A stretch of DNA of 64,000 nt from Roseofilum halophilum BLCC-M91 (GTDB lineage: Bacteria; Cyanobacteriota; Cyanobacteriia; Cyanobacteriales; Desertifilaceae). The DNA lies in contig NZ_JAQPOK010000150.1 in assembly GCF_030068445.1 (NCBI RefSeq), forward strand, positions 16,508 through 80,507, given 5' to 3'. The notes below the pieces were generated by a model. It had not been told where the DNA came from and did not search any database. It worked only from the letters and a program-made list of their open reading frames with translations. The position numbers and the translations under genes were made by a program. Below are positions 41,501-50,032 of the stretch, in pieces. How positions within the stretch are numbered: position 1 is the stretch's first letter; every line of letters begins with the position of its first letter.

Positions 41501-43775
41501 TGAGTTCTAATTCAATGCGATGGCGTTCGGTGATATCTTCGACCATGCCCAAGATGAATTCGATTTTTTGGTTTTCTTGAAGGGCAGAAATGGTGACTCT
41601 TCCCCAGCGAATGGTTCCACTGTTGTGAACATAGCGTTGTTCGATTTGATAGGATTGAGTTTGAGCGAGTAGCAGATGTTGAAAGTGGGTATCATGGGCA
41701 CTCCGGTCTTCGGCATAAATTAGATGGGATGATGGGATGGATTGCAATTGTTCTGGGGAATAACCAATGAAGGATTGAAAGGCAGCATTGGTTTGCACAA
41801 ACTGACCATCTAAGGTGGTAATGTAAATGCCAATCCCGGCTTGTTCAAAAACGGCCTGAAATCGAGCTTCGCTGTGTTGGAGGGCAGTGGTTGCCGTTTC
41901 TAAGGCTGTGATGTCTCGAATTACGAATAGGGCAGTTCGATCGGATAAAGGGGAGACTTTGGCGGAAAACCACATGCGTTGTTCTTCGATGGTGAGGTGA
42001 TATTGCAGGGTTTGGGTGTCTCCGGTGACGATCGCCTGTTCAATGGCTCTTAACTGCTCATGGGCTTGGGCTTCGGGTAAACAATCATACAGGGTTGTGG
42101 ATAACTGGTTTTCAGGAGGTTCCCGCAAAAATTGGGGATTATTGGTCATAAATTTTAGACAAACCCCCTCCTGGTTATAGACGACGATCGCGTCATCCAT
42201 GGCCATTAACATGGCTCTTTGTTCAGCCTCCACCTGTTTTTGCCGTAGCACCGTTCCTAATTGGGAGGCGATCGCCGAAGCAAACGCTAATAATTGATCG
42301 CCTCGATGGTGAAATTCTAAGGTCGAAATTCCCGATAGAAACAGCACCAACACCGCGACCACCTGTTCCTGCTGTTGCTCTCCTGGACGCGATAAAATCG
42401 GAATCCACAACCCTTTCTGAATATGGCACAGAGCCGCTAAATCCGGTTGTTGGCAAATTTCCGGCGATCGCTGGGGCACATCCGGCACATACTCAGCCTT
42501 TCCAGTGACCCACACTTTCCCCAGCAAACCACTCCCACTACTCCAGATCTGGCTTTGACGACCGAAACGAAACCGCTCTAAATGGCTCAAGACCTCTGGC
42601 GGTTCCTGCTTATGACAATGCCAAACCGGACTGAGGCTTAAGACCCGACCCTCATCACTCGGTAGCCACACCTCACCATAGCTCCAACCACTCGCTTCAC
42701 ACAGGTGTTCCAGAGCCGTATAGAGAGCCGTATAGAAATCTGGCGATCGGCTAATCTCTTGAGTCACCTTCAGTAACCATTGGGTCTGCTCTTCCGCCTG
42801 TTGGCGTTTCAGAGCCGTTTGCCGAATACCAATCCACTTACCCAAACTTTGAGCCATCAGCTCTAAAATTTCCTGAGCTTGAGTATCAAAACGCTCCCCC
42901 TGCTCATGGGTTGAACCAAACCCTAACACACCATAAAATTCATCCTCGACCCAAATCGGTGTGCCCATAAACGTCTCCAAAGTATAGCGCCCTAAATTCA
43001 AGGGTTTGACCGGTCTAGAACCGCGATCGCCTTGTTCGTGGGTAATCGTTTTTTGTCGGCGCATCACCCAATCCAAATAAGTATCCTTAAAATCCAGTTG
43101 CCTGGATGCATTGATAAACTCAAGGGTTGACTCCACCCCATCAATCACATACCTGTCCTCTTCCACATGACCAATCAAGCCAACCGAACACCCTAAAATC
43201 GAACAACCCGTTTGTAGATAATCCCGAAATAAAGCTTCGATTGTCCGATAATGGGACGTACTTAAACGATGGATCTGTTTAAGATGGAAGCTAAAACGCT
43301 CCAACTTCTCTTCCATCAACCGACGATATTCAATTTCTTCTTGGAGACGGAAATTTTGGGTGAGGAGTTGTTTTTGGGTCTGAGAGGCTCGAATATGATA
43401 GTCAATCCGGGCCAGCACCTCGGATTTGAGAAACGGTTTAGTCACATAATCGACTGCTCCCACTTCAAAGGCTCTCACCTTATCAATTTCTTCTCCTAGG
43501 GCACTAATAAAAATAATTGGGATATCCTCAGTTAAGGGATCGGCTTTGAGTAAGGAGCAAACTTGATAACCATCAAGTTCTGGCATTAAAATATCTAGTA
43601 AAATCAAGTCAGGGGGCATGGCCTTAGCGCCCGATATTGCCAATGCACCTGTGACTGCCGATCGCACCTTATAGCCTTCTCGACTGAGCATCTTAGCAAA
43701 CATATGCAAATTGGCTGGGATATCATCAACCACAAGGATATTGGGTTTAACTGGGACTGGTTCCTGCTTAATCAT
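38568..43775 (-). CDS. Multidomain hybrid sensor histidine kinase (1735 residues)
   Basis: Domains in order (approximate residues): REC 12-125 with phosphoacceptor in LILLDILMP; GAF 170-320; GAF 345-510; PAS 520-640; PAS 645-765; PAS 775-890; GAF 900-1045; a phytochrome/CBCR-like GAF 1065-1245; HisKA with FLAKMSHEFRTPLNAILG (His about 1269); HATPase with VDNGIKFTSQ, DTGIGIAPE and GTGLGLA; REC 1515-1635 with LILMDMRMP; and a 65-residue helical tail. No membrane segment, so cytoplasmic. The fourth GAF resembles cyanobacteriochrome GAFs (DVYQAGFEVEYLKFIETIQA) but lacks the CH pair, so probably does not bind bilin there. Divergent from the next kinase gene. Confidence 0.9.
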   Translation of the reverse strand: MIKQEPVPVKPNILVVDDIPANLHMFAKMLSREGYKVRSAVTGALAISGAKAMPPDLILLDILMPELDGYQVCSLLKADPLTEDIPIIFISALGEEIDKVRAFEVGAVDYVTKPFLKSEVLARIDYHIRASQTQKQLLTQNFRLQEEIEYRRLMEEKLERFSFHLKQIHRLSTSHYRTIEALFRDYLQTGCSILGCSVGLIGHVEEDRYVIDGVESTLEFINASRQLDFKDTYLDWVMRRQKTITHEQGDRGSRPVKPLNLGRYTLETFMGTPIWVEDEFYGVLGFGSTHEQGERFDTQAQEILELMAQSLGKWIGIRQTALKRQQAEEQTQWLLKVTQEISRSPDFYTALYTALEHLCEASGWSYGEVWLPSDEGRVLSLSPVWHCHKQEPPEVLSHLERFRFGRQSQIWSSGSGLLGKVWVTGKAEYVPDVPQRSPEICQQPDLAALCHIQKGLWIPILSRPGEQQQEQVVAVLVLFLSGISTLEFHHRGDQLLAFASAIASQLGTVLRQKQVEAEQRAMLMAMDDAIVVYNQEGVCLKFMTNNPQFLREPPENQLSTTLYDCLPEAQAHEQLRAIEQAIVTGDTQTLQYHLTIEEQRMWFSAKVSPLSDRTALFVIRDITALETATTALQHSEARFQAVFEQAGIGIYITTLDGQFVQTNAAFQSFIGYSPEQLQSIPSSHLIYAEDRSAHDTHFQHLLLAQTQSYQIEQRYVHNSGTIRWGRVTISALQENQKIEFILGMVEDITERHRIELELKESETRYRELIEVQEDVLICRWQPNTQLTFVNQYFCQFFNQTKTQLIDRSLNSFLVNPNDRLEIQNQIIHLLKTLTPQSWEYEYRSGTGQSRWLRWTNQPILDRSGTLVDIQSFGVDITAQKQRELAFKLLSQGIGTSTGDDFFESCTQYLANLLQVPYALIAKVRDRELRQVDVLAFWNGTEIQKLSQLDVLDAPCYPILSGQEVYYSDRCQEEFGKYPLIQSLNIQSYLGLPLKNSSHTVIGYIAILDVKPLEVNEEKRAILDVFVARSEAEIERKTSEEKLKKIAQQERAIAKILAQMQQALNVETILAVTTHEIRELFESDRVAIYRLNSDWSGEFITDSVAPGWRSLFDIDCVFSPELITDESCALKSWIDTPNQRSSSVLSMTAESVSFHAYQYLCMTDVYQAGFEVEYLKFIETIQARSYLMLPLFCSNQLWGLLGIYQNGAARKWQEDEIKMAIDVSNNLSVSIQQSKLIEAIQTQSEELKVAKENADASNRAKSEFLAKMSHEFRTPLNAILGFAQVMGRDGSLSSTQQEQLKIINQSGEHLLNLINDVLEMSKIESGKVSLNATDFDLLKILENLKSLLQLKARLKGLALKIKVDDRVPQYVYGDEKKLRQVLLNLVDNGIKFTSQGCVTLEVIPSPTPATDRDRHYIRFIVSDTGIGIAPENRDLLFQPFVQSQALGVAHGWQNDEEGTGLGLAISQHFVELMGGQLRVDSTVGLGSRFFFDLPLELGQAQSIATDRPLQPIAGLAPDQPTYRILVVDDEREQRLLLLHLLNHVGFEVHTAENGQEAIALWQSWQPHLILMDMRMPVVNGLEATQQIKASIQGQATVIIAVTAHVFEEDRQQVLGAGCDDYISKPFQQTVLLDKIAQHLGVRYLYETCSLEPTVDLTSSLETAQNVQSKGDLPWETLSLDCLSALHQRAIEADHESILDLSQEIDPPEIAQWLIERVNQFEFETICEAIAPFLTSK

Positions 43776-44008
43776 TAGTGATGGGTCAGATATATGAATG
43801 CAAAATGGGAAGTAGGTTGGAGACAGACCAGTAGAGCCAGGGGAAATTCAAAGTATTTTTTGATTCATTATAGCTCTGTGATTATTCTTTATTGTAAGTC
43901 TCTATGGATGTTTTTGCCATAAAGGGGGTTGTTTCGGGGTGAGTATATAGAAATTCTGCCCTAGAGACTCTATTGTTTTAAGATGAAGATTCATTGAGGG
44001 CGAAACGG

Positions 44009-45991
44009 ATGTCTTCTAAGCGAGCCATACTCTGTGTTGATGATAACCCAATTATTTTAGATAGCTTAAAGCGACAACTCAAGGCTTGGTTGACTTCGAG
44101 CTATTTGATTGAGCAAGCAGAAAGTGGTATTGAAGCCTTGGAAATTGCCCAGGATTTGATTGCCGATCGGATAGATATTGCCCTGATTATTTCCGATCAT
44201 ATGATGCCGGGAATGTCCGGGGATGAACTTTTGATTAAAGTGCATGACTTATCCTCAAAAACCCTAAAAATATTACTGACGGGTCAAGCCAGTGCAGATG
44301 TGGTTGGGCGAGTCGTTAATCATGCCAAGTTGTATCGTTATATTGCTAAACCTTGGGATGAAGAAGATTTGAAATTAACAGTAACTGAAGCCTTACGCAG
44401 TTACGATCAAGACCAGAAATTAGCCCAACAAAATAAAAAATTACAACTCATCAATGCTGAACTGACGGAATTGAATCAAGATTTAGAGAAAAAAGTTTCT
44501 CAAAGAACCCAGGAATTAGAACAAGCCAAGCAAACCGCAGAATTAGCGAATCGGGCTAAAAGTGAGTTTTTAGCCAACATGAGTCATGAGCTGCGATCGC
44601 CTCTAAATGTGATTTTGGGATTTTGTCAATTAATGGGGCGTTCGTCTTCGTTGCCCGCAGAACATCAAGAAAATCTTCGCATTATGAATCGTAGTGGACA
44701 ACATTTATTGACATTGATTAACAATGTTTTAGATTTGTCAAAAATTGAAGCCGGTCGCATCACTTTAGATGAAAGTTGTTTTGATTTTATGAGGTTAATC
44801 GATGACTTAGAAGGAATGTTTAAGCTGAAAGCAAAACAGAAAAATATAGAATTGTTTTTTGATATCTCTCCTAAAGTACCTTACTATATTTGTACCGATC
44901 AAGTCAAATTACGTCAAATTTTAATTAACCTGCTCAATAATAGCCTAAAATTCACCGAAGAAGGTCATGTAAGTCTGAGGATTTCAACCGTTAATCCCCA
45001 GGTCGATCCATCCAGTCATAAGGTGGTTTTACAAGTTGAAGTCGAAGATACTGGGCCGGGCATTGCTCCAGAAGAGCAGCAGAAATTATTTGAAGCTTTT
45101 GTGCAAAGTAAAAGACGAAAAGTGTCTCAGGAAGGAACGGGTTTAGGCTTGACCATTGCCCAAAAATTTGTGCAGTTAATGCAGGGCACAATCACTTTAG
45201 AAAGTCAAGTCGGTTATGGCAGTAAATTTCAGTTTACCATTGAAGTGTTCAGAGTCAGTTCCGATCGCGTGCTGCCCACCCATTCGAGTCATAGAGTCGT
45301 GGGTTTAGCTCCAGAGCAACCCGTATACCGGATTCTGATTGTGGACGATCAGTGGGAAAATCGGCAACTTTTGTTACAATTTCTAGAGCCAATTGGTTTT
45401 GAAGTGAAATTGGCCGAAAATGGACACGAGGCGATCGCCCTTTGGGAAACTTGGAAACCTCACTTAATTTGGATGGACATCCGAATGCCAGTCATGAACG
45501 GCGATCTCGTCACCGAATATATCATAGCCAATACCCCAGCAACCGAGCCAGCCCCAATTATTATTGCCTTAACAGCCAGCATCTTAGAAGAAGAACTCGA
45601 TCGTATTTTGAGTGTCGGATGTCATGACTGCGTACTCAAGCCCTTCACAGAAGACCTGATCTTTGAAAAGATAGCTGAATATCTAGGTGTACGTTATATT
45701 TATGATCATCATTCACAAGAACTCCAGGAAAAATCCCTTACCTCTTCCCCTTCTGCATTTAGTCTCACATCCAATAGCCTCAAAGTTATGCCCCATCAGT
45801 GGCTTCAGCAACTCTATCAGGCAGCAGATGCCATTGATGACGATCGACTGTTACAGTTGATTGACCAAATTCCCGATCGATACTCAACTCTTGCACAATC
45901 CCTAACGGATTTAGTCAAAACCTTTCGCTGCGATCAAATTTTAAGTTTGATCGAAGATACCCAAATGGATAATTTTAATGCCGATCGCTAG
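44009..45991 (+). CDS. Hybrid histidine kinase REC-HisKA-HATPase-REC
   Basis: The predicted protein has 660 residues. The N-terminal REC (about 5-125) is of the RpfG/PleD-like type with IISDHMMPGMSG; a coiled coil (about 135-185) leads to HisKA FLANMSHELRSPLNVILG and the ATPase (INLLNNSLKFTEE, DTGPGIAPE, GTGLGL). A C-terminal REC (about 435-555) has LIWMDIRMPVMNG, and a helical tail (about 585-650) resembles those of the neighbours. The ATG at 44009 is preferred over the TTG at 43994. The next kinase begins 14 nt downstream, so they form an operon. Confidence 0.92.
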   Translation: MSSKRAILCVDDNPIILDSLKRQLKAWLTSSYLIEQAESGIEALEIAQDLIADRIDIALIISDHMMPGMSGDELLIKVHDLSSKTLKILLTGQASADVVGRVVNHAKLYRYIAKPWDEEDLKLTVTEALRSYDQDQKLAQQNKKLQLINAELTELNQDLEKKVSQRTQELEQAKQTAELANRAKSEFLANMSHELRSPLNVILGFCQLMGRSSSLPAEHQENLRIMNRSGQHLLTLINNVLDLSKIEAGRITLDESCFDFMRLIDDLEGMFKLKAKQKNIELFFDISPKVPYYICTDQVKLRQILINLLNNSLKFTEEGHVSLRISTVNPQVDPSSHKVVLQVEVEDTGPGIAPEEQQKLFEAFVQSKRRKVSQEGTGLGLTIAQKFVQLMQGTITLESQVGYGSKFQFTIEVFRVSSDRVLPTHSSHRVVGLAPEQPVYRILIVDDQWENRQLLLQFLEPIGFEVKLAENGHEAIALWETWKPHLIWMDIRMPVMNGDLVTEYIIANTPATEPAPIIIALTASILEEELDRILSVGCHDCVLKPFTEDLIFEKIAEYLGVRYIYDHHSQELQEKSLTSSPSAFSLTSNSLKVMPHQWLQQLYQAADAIDDDRLLQLIDQIPDRYSTLAQSLTDLVKTFRCDQILSLIEDTQMDNFNADR

Positions 45992-46005
45992 AGAACCAAA
46001 CAACT

Positions 46006-47886
46006 GTGGATACTTATAAAGGGAATATTCTCATTGTTGACGATCAACTGGAAAATCTCCAGGTCTTATCTCAAACCTTGTCAGAGGCTGGCTATAAAGT
46101 TAAGGGAGCCGTTAAAGGAGAGATGGCTCTGAGAGCTTCTCGATCCGGAAATCTCGATCTGATTCTGTTAGATATCAAATTACCTGACATGAGTGGGTAT
46201 GAGATTTGCCAACAACTGAAGCAGGAGGAAAAGACCCAGAATATTCCCATTGTATTTTTAAGCGCTTTAGATGAAGTTCTAGATAAAGTCAGAGCATTTA
46301 AGGTTGGAGGGGTCGATTATATTACCAAACCTTTCCAAGTGGAAGAAGTGTTAGCTCGGATTGAGCATCAATTAACCATTCGACGACTGCAAAACCAACT
46401 GCAAGCGCAAAATAAAACCCTGCAACAAGAAATTCAAGAACGAAAAAAAGCGGAAGAAGAGGCCGAAGCTGCTTCTAAGGCCAAAAGCCAATTTTTAGCC
46501 AATATGAGTCATGAACTCAGGACTCCTTTAAACTCTATTTTAGGCTTTACTCAAGTGATGCTTCGGGATGGTCAGTCCACCGATGAACAGCAAGAATACT
46601 TAGAGATTATTAATCGCAGTGGAGAACATTTATTAGATTTGATTGATGATATTTTGGATTTATCCAAGATTGAAGCCGGTATTATTCAATTAAATGAAAA
46701 AGACTTAGATCTCTACTATTTATTAGACAGCTTGGAAGATTTATTTAGGATCAAGGCGGAATCCAAAAACAATATCCTCAAGTTTAATGTCGATCCCCAA
46801 GTGCCCCAATATATTAAAACCGATGAGCAAAAGCTGCGAAGTTGCTTGATTAATCTCTTGGGAAATGCAATGAAATTTACCCAACTGGGTCAGGTAGAAC
46901 TGAGGGTGAAGTTACATCCAGAGGCAGATCCGGCAAATATTGAATTTCAGGTGAGTGATACAGGGCCAGGGATTGCACTGGAAGAACAACCGGATTTGTT
47001 TCAGGCTTTTGTACAAACGTCCACAGGAAGGCAATCTGCACAAGGGACGGGTTTGGGTTTATCAATTACCCATAAGTTTGTGCGGTTGATGGGGGGAGAA
47101 ATTTCTGTTAGTAGTGAAGTGGGTAAAGGTACTGTTTTTGTGTTTGATATTCCGTTTCAACCCGGTGATGCATCTTTATCTTCAGCCCAAGATTCTCAAC
47201 AAGTTATCCACTTAAAACCAGATCAAAAAGCCTATCGTATTTTAGTGGTGGATGATACGCCGGAAAATCGCAAGCTGTTGATGGAGTTGCTCTCTCCCGT
47301 GGGGTTTGACGTGAGGGAAGCGAGCAATGGTCAAGACGCGATCGCTATCTGGGAAAGTTGGCAACCGGATTTGATTTTCATGGATACTCGGATGCCGGTG
47401 ATTGATGGTTTGGTTGCTACCCGCATGATTCGAGAACAAGAAAAGCAGAAGGGCCTAAACCCAACGGTGATTATTGCTCTCACTGCGAGTGCTTTTGAAC
47501 AAAGGCGAGCGAAAATTATTGAGGTGGGTTCGGATGATTTTATCTGTAAGCCTTTTAAGAGTATGACCCTGTTTAAGAGTTTATCTCGTTATTTAAACGC
47601 GGCTTACATTTATGAACCGATTCCCGAATCGAAGCGGAAGCAAAGACAGTATCCGGCACGCACCGATCGCTTCTGGGAAGAAGAGTTGAATCAAGTGGGA
47701 GAAACTTGGGTCGAATCCCTCTATTATGCCGCTAGGGAAGTGAATGAAGAACGAGTTGAAGAGTTGATCGAAGAGATCGCCCCCACTCACCCCACCTTAT
47801 CTGAAGCCCTGACTGCCTTATTTGAAGATTTTCGCTTAGATATTATTATGCAAATTACTCAGGATTATTTAGAGCGATCGCCCTAA
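46006..47886 (+). CDS. Hybrid histidine kinase REC-HisKA-HATPase-REC
   Basis: The 626-residue protein starts at GTG 46006, 14 nt after the preceding kinase. REC (about 8-125) has LILLDIKLPDMSG; HisKA FLANMSHELRTPLNSILG; ATPase LINLLGNAMKFTQL, DTGPGIALE and GTGLGLSI; C-terminal REC (about 410-530) LIFMDTRMPVIDG. A helical tail (about 560-620) resembles those of the two neighbouring kinases. With two REC domains each, the pair can form a phosphorelay; no HPt or output regulator is adjacent. Confidence 0.92.
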   Translation: MDTYKGNILIVDDQLENLQVLSQTLSEAGYKVKGAVKGEMALRASRSGNLDLILLDIKLPDMSGYEICQQLKQEEKTQNIPIVFLSALDEVLDKVRAFKVGGVDYITKPFQVEEVLARIEHQLTIRRLQNQLQAQNKTLQQEIQERKKAEEEAEAASKAKSQFLANMSHELRTPLNSILGFTQVMLRDGQSTDEQQEYLEIINRSGEHLLDLIDDILDLSKIEAGIIQLNEKDLDLYYLLDSLEDLFRIKAESKNNILKFNVDPQVPQYIKTDEQKLRSCLINLLGNAMKFTQLGQVELRVKLHPEADPANIEFQVSDTGPGIALEEQPDLFQAFVQTSTGRQSAQGTGLGLSITHKFVRLMGGEISVSSEVGKGTVFVFDIPFQPGDASLSSAQDSQQVIHLKPDQKAYRILVVDDTPENRKLLMELLSPVGFDVREASNGQDAIAIWESWQPDLIFMDTRMPVIDGLVATRMIREQEKQKGLNPTVIIALTASAFEQRRAKIIEVGSDDFICKPFKSMTLFKSLSRYLNAAYIYEPIPESKRKQRQYPARTDRFWEEELNQVGETWVESLYYAAREVNEERVEELIEEIAPTHPTLSEALTALFEDFRLDIIMQITQDYLERSP

Positions 47887-47895
47887 CCCCTTCCC

Positions 47896-48360
47896 TTAAT
47901 GCTCCCTAATCCCCCGTCTCGGAAGCGGTGACGAGAGAATAATAGAGGTGGAGGTTTGCCCAAATTGACTCAGTCGCTCGATCGTCTCCTCTAAGTGCCC
48001 CATAGAGGATACCGTCACTTCCATAAAGAAGGAGACGTTACCGGTGACATGGTGGCACGATCGCACCTCTGGCAAGGTTTCAATCAGAGCCAAGATTTGC
48101 CGATACTGCTGGGGAGTCGTGGTTAGGGCAATCATAGCAGCAATCGGATAGCCCACTTTTTCCGGGTTTACCTGGGCCTGATATCCCGTAATCATACCCG
48201 TTTCTTCCATGCGCTTCACCCGTTCGGCGATCGCCGGAGCAGACAACCCCACCTTTCTCCCCAACTCCGCCAACGAGATTCTCCCCTCCCCTTGCAAGAT
48301 CTCCAGAATTTGCCATCCCGTCGAATCTAACAGTTTTTCAGAATCGAAAGTCATTCTCAC
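47896..48360 (-). CDS. Lrp/AsnC family transcriptional regulator
   Basis: The predicted protein has 154 residues. An N-terminal winged HTH (ILQGEGRISLAELGRKVGLS, APAIAERVKRME) is followed by a RAM ligand-binding domain (about 70-145, VRSCHHVTGNVSFFMEV). The start is GTG 48360 or ATG 48354. It is divergent from a LysE-type exporter 241 bp away, an arrangement typical of amino-acid exporters controlled by a feed-sensing Lrp-like regulator (inference). Confidence 0.9.
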   Translation of the reverse strand: MRMTFDSEKLLDSTGWQILEILQGEGRISLAELGRKVGLSAPAIAERVKRMEETGMITGYQAQVNPEKVGYPIAAMIALTTTPQQYRQILALIETLPEVRSCHHVTGNVSFFMEVTVSSMGHLEETIERLSQFGQTSTSIILSSPLPRRGIREH

Positions 48361-48457
48361 ATTTTACCTTAAAATACGCCAAAAATCAACCCCTTTACCT
48401 TACAATTCCCCTTCAAATCCCCCGGCAACTTAGCTATTCTAAAGTAGAGCTAAAACT

Positions 48458-48553
48458 GTAGGTTGGGTTGAACGGCAGTGAAACCCAACTTTCGTCAGAC
48501 TGGTGTTGGGTTTTCGGCTGTCGCGAAGCGAAACGTTCCTCAACCCAACCTAC
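48458..48553. repeat. Palindromic element (GTAGGTTGGGTTG)
   Basis: GTAGGTTGGGTTG (48458-48470) is the exact complement of CAACCCAACCTAC (48541-48553). A similar but shorter pair lies at about 23365-23395 (GGTTGGG..CCCAACC). It sits between the Lrp and LysE genes, so it separates or contains their promoters. Confidence 0.75.
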
Positions 48554-48554
48554 A

Positions 48555-48590
48555 TTCTTACTTATTACTTATTACTTATTACTTATTACT
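48555..48590. repeat. Heptamer tandem repeat (TTACTTA)n
   Basis: About four copies of the heptamer TTACTTA directly upstream of the LysE start; an STRR-type tract. Translation through it produces the false upstream start of lysE. Confidence 0.85.
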
Positions 48591-48601
48591 TTAGATCGCC
48601 C

Positions 48602-49228
48602 ATGGAAATTACAGTCATTCTCAAAGGATTAATCATCGGTTTTTCCATCGCCGCACCCGTTGGCCCCATCGGCATTTTATGCATCCGTCGCACCCTAAGC
48701 CAAGGCAAAATTGCCGGACTCGTCTCCGGTTTAGGCGCAGCCACCGCCGACGGTTTCTATGGCTGCATTGCCGGATTTGGATTAACCTTCATCTCCAATC
48801 TCTTAATCGAACATCAAATTGGACTACGCCTGATTGGTGGACTTTTTCTCTGTTATTTAGGACTGCAAACCTTTCGCTCATCTCCCAGCAAAGAAGAAGC
48901 CAAAATTGACGGAAAAACCCTATGGCGTGCCTATGTTTCCACCCTATTTTTAACCCTAACCAATCCCCTGACCATTCTCTCCTTTGCCGCCATTTTCGCC
49001 GGACTCGGAGCCGGAAATAGCTATGGACAAGGATTAGCATTTCTCCTCGTTTTAAGTGTCTTTTCTGGATCGGCACTCTGGTGGTGTGTGCTGGTTACCG
49101 GTATGGGCTTAATGAAACATAAAATAACCCCCGATCGTTTGCGCTGGATTAACCGCATTTCCGGCATTATTTTATCCGGATTTGGATTAGTTGCCCTCTG
49201 GAGCATCATTTTTAGACTAGGGGGATAA
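48602..49228 (+). CDS. LysE family amino-acid/metabolite exporter
   Basis: The 208-residue protein from ATG 48602 has six predicted membrane helices and the LysE signature GFSIAAPVGPIGILCIRRTL near the N-terminus. LysE/RhtB proteins export basic amino acids, homoserine or similar compounds; the substrate cannot be assigned. The frame is open upstream to 48503 only through a repeat tract. Its last 12 bp overlap the thyX stop region on the other strand (49217-49228). Confidence 0.9.
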   Translation: MEITVILKGLIIGFSIAAPVGPIGILCIRRTLSQGKIAGLVSGLGAATADGFYGCIAGFGLTFISNLLIEHQIGLRLIGGLFLCYLGLQTFRSSPSKEEAKIDGKTLWRAYVSTLFLTLTNPLTILSFAAIFAGLGAGNSYGQGLAFLLVLSVFSGSALWWCVLVTGMGLMKHKITPDRLRWINRISGIILSGFGLVALWSIIFRLGG

Positions 49229-49939
49229 CTTCGCCTTTTTCAGGCGGTTTTTCTCATACCATTGCGCCACTTCAGGCATCCAATTTTGGAAATGAGGAAA
49301 GATATGTTCGCAGAGTTTTTGGCATTCAAGTTGAGCATCAAGCTTATATCTTAAGTCTAACAGATGCATCAGCGATCGCCCATTCAAAGAGACCAAAAAA
49401 TGTTGTCTAACATCAAAAGGGATAATTCCCCGTGCATGTTCTTCCGATATGCCACTCTCCACCATTTGCTGATACCGTTTTGCGGCTTGCAAACACCACT
49501 CTAAATCTGATTGTCGCTGTTCTTCGGTATAGGTATAATGCTTCCCTTGACGATTACTATATTCTCCCACTGGACGGAGATAAAACACCTCTTCAATGGG
49601 TTTTAAGCCTTGAGCCGCTTGGATAATTCGCGATCCTGTATAGCGGTTGGATTGTACATCGAACGAGATTCCGACCCGATGAGTCCGTACTTGTTGCATG
49701 ACGCTGTGGGGAAAATAACCACAATTCAAGACAATTTGAGGATGTTCTAAGGGGCCATAATGGCCCCGACCCCCAGATAATAAATGTTTAACAATCAGTT
49801 CTCCCGCTTTAGATTCATTCGGCCATTCTTCTCGTTCATCATAAACTAGATTTTCACTATAATCTTGATGCATCGCCGCATAAATTACCTGTTGAGGATT
49901 GGGGATTTTAGAAATAACTTCAACTCTAAATTTATCCAT
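49217..49939 (-). CDS. thyX: FAD-dependent thymidylate synthase ThyX
   Basis: The predicted protein has 240 residues. The ThyX signature region reads QQVRTHRVGISFDVQSNRYT (the RHRxxSxNxxSxR motif in a diverged form, with R-T-H-R), and RQHFLVSLNGRSLMHLLDLR supplies the substrate-binding residues. ThyX methylates dUMP with methylene-tetrahydrofolate, FAD and NADPH. It starts directly downstream (on its strand) of an 'AGCGCTTCG..GGTAATGGG' repeat at 49946-49985. Confidence 0.93.
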   Translation of the reverse strand: MDKFRVEVISKIPNPQQVIYAAMHQDYSENLVYDEREEWPNESKAGELIVKHLLSGGRGHYGPLEHPQIVLNCGYFPHSVMQQVRTHRVGISFDVQSNRYTGSRIIQAAQGLKPIEEVFYLRPVGEYSNRQGKHYTYTEEQRQSDLEWCLQAAKRYQQMVESGISEEHARGIIPFDVRQHFLVSLNGRSLMHLLDLRYKLDAQLECQKLCEHIFPHFQNWMPEVAQWYEKNRLKKAKLSP

Positions 49940-49945
49940 GATTAA

Positions 49946-49990
49946 TAGCGCTTCGCCCTGGTAATGGGTAATGGGTAATGGGGAATTGGG
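49946..49990. repeat. Palindrome plus GGTAATG heptamers
   Basis: TAGCGCTTCGCCCTGG is followed by TAATGGG repeats. This is the same order as the end of MITE-B (57907-57951), without its unique part, so it may be a partial MITE-B. Confidence 0.55.
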
Positions 49991-50032
49991 AAGAGGAAAT
50001 GACGACCTTAGAATATCATAGTGGCTAACCCT

